Source of the DNA: Nemertoderma westbladi
Taxonomy: Eukaryota; Xenacoelomorpha; Nemertodermatida; Nemertodermatidae
DNA length: 33,244 nt
Direction: 5' to 3'
NCBI GenBank assembly: GCA_032718475.1
Contig: JAUCBJ010004230.1
Span: forward strand, 1 to 33,244
In this document: piece after piece, positions 27,525 to 33,244 of the stretch
Layout of the letters: the number at the start of each line of letters is the position of its first letter
Numbering within the stretch: position 1 is the first letter of the stretch
Notes under the pieces: model-generated
Databases searched by the model: none
Told to the model about the DNA's origin: nothing
The model's input: only the letters and a program-made list of their open reading frames with translations
Position numbers and translations under genes: made by a program

Positions 27525-27773
27525 CTGTAACAAAGTGAAACAGTAAGGTCTGTAAGTAAAACAACAGTAAGGTTGGTACCGGTATCAATGAGACGAGATT
27601 ATAGTTGAAATAGGTCGTGAAATATAGTAAGGAAATATGATATAGGCCTAGTAAATACAATATTTATTAAATTTAAAATAATTCTAATTCACTTAACTTG
27701 AAGTAGATTGTACTAACTATATACTATAACCAGCCTACTGCATCGCACTTCGCATTGAGATGGCATTGCCGGC

Positions 27774-28554
27774 TTAAGGGGACCATTTTTCCCCAAATCT
27801 ATTTTTTATTAATAAATCTACAACCCTGAAACTTTATCACAATGATCTGTGATCTTTTACTATGAAAACTGAGTATGGATAGCTTTGTACACCCGATTGT
27901 TCGTAAAACATGGCACTTTTTGCGCAGGTCGGTTTTTTTCAAAAATTGTATAAATTTTGAGGCATGATTAAGGATCTGTGATACCAACTGGGTTGAAGTT
28001 CTTGACCCAAGACTTTGGTAAAATGGATGGAACTAAGTATGTGGATCATATTCTATGAAAAGTTCAGCATGAAATTAATGTTTTTTAAAAATTTATGGGG
28101 TTTTTAGTGTTTGGGCAATATTTTGGGAATCAAATATTTTGTGATATACAAAGTGTAGCAGCTACAAAATCAGTTGTAGAAAATCCAAATTGCCATGTTT
28201 TACAAAACCAATACTCACGATTGTAGACCTAAAGCTCTCAACAATTTGGTATATGTTTGATGACAATTGAGTAAAAAATAAAAAAGAAGTTAGGGAATTT
28301 AGTGATGAAAAAAAATCAAAATCTACAAACTGAGAAAAAGGATGTTTTATGAAGAGAGTCATAAATATCAGCCATAAATACTGTTGGTGAAAAATGCAGT
28401 TTTGTGATCAAAAAATCATTCAATGGTGAAAACCAATGCCAAAACATAAAAGCTCTTCTATCAAACTAAAAAAAAACAGATAAAAAATATTCTTTTTGAA
28501 AATTTTGTAAATTTTCGAATATTTCACTTTCGTTGGGGGTAATGGTCCTCTTAA
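27774..28554. mobile_element. TTAA-flanked non-autonomous DNA transposon
   Basis: TTAA at 27774-27777 is followed by GGGGACCATTTTTCCCCAA. The other end, read on the minus strand from 28554, is TTAA followed by GAGGACCATTACCCCCAA. These ~18-bp terminal inverted repeats with TTAA on both sides are the signature of TTAA-targeting cut-and-paste elements (piggyBac or Kolobok type). The GG-starting termini would favour Kolobok. The 770-bp interior has no transposase ORF. It sits in the intron between exons d and e. Confidence 0.75.
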
Positions 28555-28589
28555 CAATAAATTTGTGTTGCCACCATGCAATCCACAAC

Positions 28590-28872
28590 ACAATTGGCAT
28601 CCTGCAATGCAGCGTGGATTTAGAATGCTATCGCTATGCATGATTATCGACAAAATTACGCCGCCACAACTCCCTATCACCCATGACATTTGCTAGATCA
28701 TCCGCATCTTCAAGGCCAGTGTCGTTTAAGATGCGTCTCAAGAAAGTCATGGGCTGTCCACCATGCTTATTCACTCCATGAGGCCACCAAAGCACACGAT
28801 TATGGACTAGTTGGTACTCACGGCGAAAGCAATATCCTGCAAAGCGGAGGAGGCTTTGTTCAAGTGTCAAGT
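28590..28872 (-). mobile_element. 5'-truncated RTE LINE fragment
   Basis: The minus strand reads TLEQSLLRFAGYCFRREYQL and on through MGDRELWRRNFVD, which matches residues ~1026-1100 of the RTE protein at 15.6 kb with several substitutions. The short 3' tail (gcatcctgcaatgcag) matches too. The copy is older than the deleted copy at 1.7 kb. Its truncated 5' edge lies only ~13 bases from the 5' splice site of exon d. Confidence 0.9.
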
Positions 28873-28885
28873 ATTAGTTACTTAC

Positions 28886-29133
28886 CGTTCGACTGGCTGT
28901 TGTTAAAGAACTATTGGAACCTCTCCCGGTGTAATCGATAGCTAATTCCACTCCAGCTGAGCTTCCGGTAGGCGGCGCTGCTTTATGGCGAGCGGATTGA
29001 AGACTTCCTCCGGGTGGCTTCCTCCGGTCCGGGTGGTAACCGTTGCTACGGACCGGTACAACGGGATCGCGCGACTGGGCTGGGTTCGATCGCCGATGGG
29101 GGGGATCCGACCAGTATGTGGGGCGAGGAGAAC
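28886..29133 (-). CDS. RIM-like protein, exon d
   Basis: A 248-base exon with acceptor tatataattag and donor ACG|gtaagt. Its first two bases GT complete the codon A|GT (Ser) begun in exon c. The open frame then reads SPRPTYWSDPPHRRSNPAQS, later GYHPDRRKPPGGSLQSARH and ends SLTTASRT in phase 0. The alternative frames are interrupted by stops. The product is a Pro/Ser/Arg-rich linker; no folded domain is seen. Confidence 0.72.
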
Positions 29134-30445
29134 CTAATTATATAAAGTATACAATAAGTTGTTGCCGGAGTAAGAAGAGGTTCCAGGTATGTGTTACTTT
29201 ACACTCAATGTTTATATTGTAAAAAACACGTAAAATGATTTGTGAGTTTTTTGAGTTTTTACGTCACTTCGCTAAGGAACTGATGTTATTGGAGACTTCA
29301 GATTGTATTACACGTAAGCTTATGTGTGAATTACTGCAGACTGAGTGTGATGATCTAACAGTAGGATGGCTGGTTGTTGCACGAACGATCGAAAAGAGTG
29401 AGTTGAGTTCAAATAACAGTAGGCCTAAGTACTCTGGAGCTACTGTACAAACAGTAGCACTGATATGAATGTAGTTTTAGTTCAAATGTCGCCCCAAACT
29501 CCTTATTTTAAAAAGGATCTTACGTTATATATTATAAACGTACTGTATGTTGTTGGTTAAATGTTGCTGGGTAGATTTTGTCACTAAAGAAATATAAGCA
29601 CAATATTTTACTAATAAGATTATCTATTATTATAAAATATTTCAAGACTCCATATATATTATTGAATGACTGCATTATACACGTACGTACTTACAAAAAT
29701 GCAGCACATATATAAGCAAATCCAGCCACACAGCCACACCTTGCGCCACACTGAGTCGAAAGTGACACAAACCGAACATAAACACACATGCTTAGGTAAA
29801 TATATACCGTATTATATGAGATTGAATTGTTAATAGCGTCGTGTTAGTGTGATAGGAAAATTATTATGAATATATTATTAGTCGATAACAATGAATGCAA
29901 AACGAATTAAGTATGTTAGGTTAGATGGCAAGGCAAAGTTTAGCCTACCAAATAGACGAACATCTCTAAGTTTAGGCTGCGAAAGTAAAACAAAGTTGAA
30001 AAAAATAACAACGCCTATAATTGACAATGATGCTGTAACTTTATACTACTCGGTGAGAAATGTAACACTTTATAGGATTTGCCGAATTAAAATAATACAC
30101 CAACTGTCTTATAATGTTGAGTAATTTGAATTATATTGAAAGTAATCTAGAATATTATTAAATATACTAAAAATATATCCTTTGTAAATGATTTTTATCA
30201 GACTACCTTTAAAAAACACAGGGGAGCACCAATATCTCACAACTAAACAAAAATATGCCTATGTAGTAGTAAATATAATGTAGTCGTGAACATAGAGTCA
30301 GAAGATATTTTCAAACATCAATAAATCACCTTATAATTAATTTAACTCGTAAAGATAAAAAACTGTTTGATGTGGTGATTGCGACTACACCAAGGCAGCA
30401 CAATAAGGTTAACACATAGACAACACTTACATGTTCAGTACTTAC
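29134..30445 (-). other. Intron between exons c and d
   Basis: A 1,312-base intron bounded by GT at 30445-30444 and AG at 29135-29134. It is AT-rich. Short plus-strand ORFs near 29235-29468 and 29891-30124 have no motifs and are not supported as genes. No other feature is recognised. Confidence 0.55.
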
Positions 30446-30623
30446 TGCCACCGCGGCCTGGGCCGCTGACGCCGCCTTCCGGCCGTTCGTGGGATCGAGC
30501 ACGATTGCTGCGATCCATCGAGCGGTCGCGAGGGGGCGTAGGAGACGGAGCTGGTTCCAGGCCGCGTCGATTGGGGCTAGCCTCACGGTACCCTCGTGCG
30601 TTGGGCGGGGGTAACAGTTCGTT
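30446..30623 (-). CDS. RIM-like protein, exon c
   Basis: A 178-base GC-rich exon with acceptor gtctattttag and donor GGCA|gtaagt. It starts in phase 0 and ends with one base. The frame reads NELLPPPNARGYREASPNRR, then GLEPAPSPTPPRDRSMDRSN, then ARSHERPEGG...GPGRGG. It is rich in Pro, Arg and Ser, with R-D-R-S style repeats like exon b. A 27-G run (a C run on the transcribed minus strand) lies in the intron about 30-60 bases upstream of its acceptor. Confidence 0.75.
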
Positions 30624-30655
30624 CTAAAATAGACAATTGTGAATATTAGAGTGAA

Positions 30656-30682
30656 GGGGGGGGGGGGGGGGGGGGGGGGGGG
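30656..30682. repeat. 27-base poly-G tract in an intron
   Basis: An uninterrupted run of G on the plus strand, hence C in the RIM-like pre-mRNA. It lies 33-59 bases upstream of the acceptor of exon c, close to where a branch point would be expected. Confidence 0.9.
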
Positions 30683-30909
30683 TGACACTGGTCGTGCTTG
30701 ATTTGGAGGAACGGAAATGTGTCGGGGAAGCATTTGGGCTCGTTAATCCAAGCAATACCTGTACACCCCATGGGTGATCTTCCATTGTTGACACTTTTCC
30801 ATTGTGTTACCCAAATTATTTTAATTCCCAATCATCGACTTTAGTCATGTAAGAAAGCCATTTTTGGGCTAAGTAGCAGCATTTAAAGCACTGTGCATAA
30901 ACAGCGCTG

Positions 30910-30990
30910 CCCGCTCTAGGGATCGAAACTTTGGCCTCCCCATTGGAAGCTCAGGAATGTTACCACTAGAGAAAACGGCTGCTCAATGCG
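30910..30990 (-). mobile_element. tRNA-derived SINE relic
   Basis: On the minus strand, an A-box-like tctagtggtaacattcctga (about 30951-30970) is followed at tRNA-like spacing by a B-box-like gtttcgatccc (30919-30929). Together they form the internal RNA polymerase III promoter layout of a tRNA-derived SINE or a degenerate tRNA gene. No complete cloverleaf or tail was confirmed. It lies in the intron between exons b and c. Confidence 0.5.
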
Positions 30991-31217
30991 GTGCTAAAGG
31001 TTAATATGAATATGGGTTTCTAGGAATGTATATGGGTGTGTCTGCGGGGGATCAGAAAGTTGGCATATTTACATTAATCTAGGTAATGTACGTGTAGCGA
31101 TTGATAAAAAGTTAAATAAAATATTCTAGAATACACGATAACAATTAGTACTGTAGCGACAAGCAGTAGTAAGCCTATAATTGTAACTGACGTATTATAA
31201 TAGTTGGCCATACGTAC

Positions 31218-31410
31218 ATTTCTCCCTCTACTTCTGTCCCTACTTCTCTCTCTCCGAATGTCTCGGTCCATGTTCTTACTGTATTCGTTGTAATTGTCCT
31301 GCGATCTGTCCGGTCTGGAAACTTCGTCTCCGTAGCCAGGACGACCGAGATCCGACGTCTGATGACGACGTTCTCGAGATCGGGATCTTCTAGCCGACAT
31401 GACGTCATCT
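31218..31410 (-). CDS. RIM-like protein, exon b (Arg/Ser-rich)
   Basis: A 193-base exon with acceptor gttattattctag and donor AAT|gtacgt. Its first base completes CG|A (Arg) from exon a; it ends in phase 0, as exon c requires. The frame reads DDVMSARRSRSRERRHQTSD, then DRSQDNYNEYSKNMDRD and IRRERSRDRSRGRN. The RS/RD-dipeptide richness recalls SR-type sequence, but similar basic linkers occur in active-zone scaffold proteins. The internal ATG at 31400 could begin a protein by itself, but the frame is open to the acceptor. Confidence 0.72.
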
Positions 31411-31791
31411 CTAGAATAATAACATAATACATATTTAATATGTTGTTTTGAATTCAGTTCTATATTTCTATAGGTCGTGGGTTCGAGTCAAACAAGGTGT
31501 CAAAGTAAGTTTCAATTTCACCACAAATGCTTTAAAGTGACTGGCTAGGGCGTCTGCCTTGAATCCTTAAATGGTAGCCGAATGAGTAACAGTCTCCTCT
31601 AGGGAGTAGGGTTATGGAGGGATATGGAGACAAGTCGTCAAACTTGGTGCTTTAATCCCTGTCCAAACGATGCACGAACGAAACTTTACTACTTAGATAA
31701 GTGTAATTTTGTAAAAGTACCACAGAGTGATAAGATACCCACCGACGCAACTCCTTGGCAGATCTCTGGGACCAGTTGATCAGATACTAAC
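31411..31791 (-). other. Intron between exons a and b
   Basis: A 381-base intron from GT (31791-31790) to AG (31412-31411). Its first ~40 bases contain a diverged duplicate of the end of exon a. No other feature is supported. Confidence 0.6.
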
Positions 31792-31963
31792 CGAGTCCTT
31801 GGTAGATCTCTGGGATCCCCTTGATCCGCAGACCGGTCCCTTTGTCTCGGATTCCCACTGCTAGGTCCAATAAACCGCGACGATTCACTACTGGAACTGC
31901 CTTGATGGCGAAACCCAGCTGATTGGTGACGCAAACCCTGGTGTTCACCTGGGAAATTATCTT
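31792..31963 (-). CDS. RIM-like protein, exon a (first in window)
   Basis: A 172-base exon with acceptor ttttattttctag and donor ACTCG|gttagt. It starts with two bases of a codon whose first base lies in an exon further upstream, so the gene is incomplete at its 5' end in this window. The frame reads DNFPGEHQGLRHQSAGFRHQ, then GSSSSESSRFIGPSSGNPRQ, then RDRSADQGDPRDLPRT. It is a Ser/Arg/Gln-rich linker. The donor is less canonical than others in the gene. A duplicate of the exon's last ~20 bases lies 44 bases downstream. Confidence 0.65.
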
Positions 31964-32093
31964 CTAGAAAATAAAATAAAGATGATGATGGTGAGTGAGT
32001 GATAGCGATAGATGACGTCAACGACCTCCGGCCACCCTCTACAAACCTTCTAAATTTGTAAACTTCTCTGTCGCATTGGCTCGTTCCTCCACT

Positions 32094-32226
32094 CAGGACC
32101 TCCGTCCACCCTCGTTACACCAGGACCTCCGTCCACCCTCGTTCCACCAGGACCTCCGTCCACCCTCGTTCCACCAGGACCTCCGTCCACCCTCGTTCCA
32201 CCAGGACTTCCGTACACCCTCTGTTA
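32094..32226. repeat. 27-bp minisatellite, ~4.9 copies
   Basis: Units of 27 bp (caggacctccgtccaccctc then gttccac) start at 32094, 32121, 32148, 32175 and, with changes and incomplete, 32202. Because 27 is a multiple of 3, both strands read as 9-residue repeats (HQDLRPPSF on plus, WWNEGGRRS on minus). No splice or start context supports translation. Confidence 0.93.
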
Positions 32227-32284
32227 GCTTATCCAATTCCGCTAACACAAACCCATAGAGTGAGCCATAAAGCAATATTGGGAG

Positions 32285-32313
32285 CACGAGGTTGATTACC
32301 AATCAACCTCGTG
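32285..32313. repeat. Perfect 13-bp-stem hairpin
   Basis: cacgaggttgatt (32285-32297), loop acc, and the exact reverse complement (32301-32313). It abuts the presumed start of the LTR (TGTCAG at 32312). Confidence 0.9.
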
Positions 32314-33244
32314 TCAGCCCAGTAAACGGGGACAATAGGCCCCAAAGGAGACACACACAATAGGGGTCAGGGGCCAAACCCCTAACCGAGAGAGAACACA
32401 GGGAGTGAAGGGAAACACTCCAAAGGGTGCCAACAGGGGTATCAACCAATCAGAGGGGGGAAAGGCATCGATTGAGTAGCAATAAGGCCACCGTGCAATA
32501 TAACCAGTAACCTGTAATCATTCATTCAGTTTACTCAGTCAGATCAGTAGGGTGGAACGGGGACTTCTGTCACCGTCCGCTACCGCCATTATATATTACC
32601 TGTTGTGTCATACTATACTATATCAACCATCCAGTAAGACTATTATACCTTTATACATATTACCCAACATCAGAACTCTTTTACCTTTCACACACGGCGG
32701 GGACGCGTGGATAGAAAACCCAACGGATAAACCGGGATCCGTAGATCCCGTCACAGTGACAGAACTAGATCCGCCCAGCTGCCCTGACAGAGATAGAATA
32801 GAGCTACCGTCCTAGCTAGCGACGACCAGCTACTAAAGACGAAGATGAGTCGAGATAGAGGAACGACACCGCCGCGGACCCCGGACGACGATCTAACGAT
32901 CCGCGAGGCCACGGCGAGACGATACGAACCCACGACGCCGGTCGATGCTACGCCAACCACGTCGACGCAGGTTGACGCCACGTCGACAACGAGCAACCCG
33001 GCGAACCAAGATGTGGGGGGTCGTCTACAACCGGAGAGCGAGTCGAGGGAAGGAGACGAGAAGGGAGGAGAAGAGAAAGACGAGTCGACGCGGAGCGAGG
33101 GTCGACATACCGATGTTACCGGCCAGCCACAGGCCGAGGACGACGAACGGTCCACCGGAACGGCGACGGTGGGGCCGTCGGTACGACGTCGGACCCGGAG
33201 AGACAGAGGAGAGGTCGGCGACGAGGACGTCGGGGTTTTTGATC
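32312..33244 (+). mobile_element. Probable LTR retrotransposon, 5' part
   Basis: A presumed 5' LTR begins TGTCAGCCCAG at 32312 and may end near ...ttcacaca at about 32694, giving TG...CA termini and about 380 bp. TATA-like words lie within (about 32589-32625). A leader of ~150 bases rich in gcgggg/gacgcg follows, then a gag-like ORF. The matching 3' LTR and target duplication would lie outside the window, so the assignment is inference. If right, it sits upstream of exon a in an intron of the RIM-like gene, in the opposite orientation. Confidence 0.5.
32845..33244 (+). CDS. Gag-like ORF, 5' end, runs off window
   Basis: An ATG at 32845 opens a frame that has no stop before the window edge (133 codons). 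It begins MSRDRGTTPPRTPDDDLTIR and continues with Thr/Ser/Glu/Arg-rich, apparently disordered sequence, ending GPSVRRRTRRDRGEVGDED. GC content and codon use differ sharply from the AT-rich flanks and favour G/C. Such acidic-basic N-termini are common in gag proteins of Gypsy-type elements, but no capsid or zinc-knuckle motif is in view. A host exon is the alternative. Confidence 0.5.
   Translation, partial: MSRDRGTTPPRTPDDDLTIREATARRYEPTTPVDATPTTSTQVDATSTTSNPANQDVGGRLQPESESREGDEKGGEEKDESTRSEGRHTDVTGQPQAEDDERSTGTATVGPSVRRRTRRDRGEVGDEDVGVFD

Noticed and set aside
27460-27660. Minus ORF reading VTADVRIRNGRPGIPQHPEP
   Set aside because: It stops inside exon e and crosses its acceptor. The frame PMSESETEG... 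is open to the donor and phase-compatible.
29235-30124. Two 77-aa plus ORFs
   Set aside because: They are in an intron of the minus-strand gene, short and without motifs or coding-like composition.
31175-31432. Alternative minus frame of 85 aa over exon b
   Set aside because: The other frame (RSRSRERR...) keeps phase with both neighbouring exons; this one does not and crosses the acceptor.
31478-31560. Second tRNA/SINE candidate (gtgggttcgagtc followed by tggctagggcgtctgcctt)
   Set aside because: The B-box-like word precedes the A-box-like word on the same strand, the wrong order for a tRNA promoter.
32076-32258. Small plus-strand protein with nine-residue repeats
   Set aside because: The repeat comes from a 27-bp minisatellite. 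No evidence of a gene around it.
32751-33155. 134-aa minus ORF rich in Ser/Val
   Set aside because: Antisense of the gag-like ORF, which is open to the edge and has a coherent composition.

Overview
The window looks like a piece of a repeat-dense animal nuclear genome, most probably a marine invertebrate. The reasons are spliced coding exons with GT-AG borders, several families of non-LTR retrotransposons, short inverted-repeat elements, minisatellites, long homopolymer G/C tracts, and scattered AGGCCTA and GGTACCGGTA words of the kind frequent in marine invertebrate DNA. The species cannot be fixed from the sequence. Nothing prokaryotic is present.

Layout. 1-7.2 kb is a graveyard of mobile DNA: a decayed LINE (minus) broken by an internally deleted RTE-type LINE (plus), a ~70-bp tandem repeat, a 5'-truncated but open LINE RT (minus), a foldback element and a CR1/L2-like LINE tail. 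7.2-12.5 kb holds small dispersed elements, a decayed coding stretch at 8.0-8.6 kb and three related copies of a ~400-bp repeat. 12.57-13.91 kb is an intact, uninterrupted ORF on the plus strand that resembles the kinetochore protein NUF2, followed at once by a long hairpin. 15.0-19.3 kb holds a near-complete RTE-type LINE with one 1,106-aa ORF (minus), flanked by two copies of a C-rich short element with CRE-like TGACGTCA sites.

20.18-31.96 kb is the 3' part of one multi-exon host gene on the minus strand. Seven exons can be joined, and all six junctions keep the same reading frame. The protein has a long Ser/Arg/Pro-rich linker and a C-terminal C2 domain most like the C2B domain of RIM-type presynaptic active-zone proteins. 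Its last intron (5.9 kb) contains a ~4-kb array of about 110 copies of a 36-bp minisatellite with a 1,221-bp higher-order duplication. Other introns carry a TTAA-flanked DNA element, a third RTE fragment beside a 5' splice site, a tRNA-like SINE relic and a 27-bp minisatellite. From 32.3 kb to the window end is the 5' part of a probable LTR retrotransposon (plus) with a gag-like ORF that runs off the edge.

There is no operon-like organisation. The two host genes (NUF2-like and RIM-like) are convergent and separated by the RTE LINE. The most notable structures are the intronic minisatellite with its higher-order duplication, the reconstructed RIM-like gene, and the intronless NUF2-like gene.
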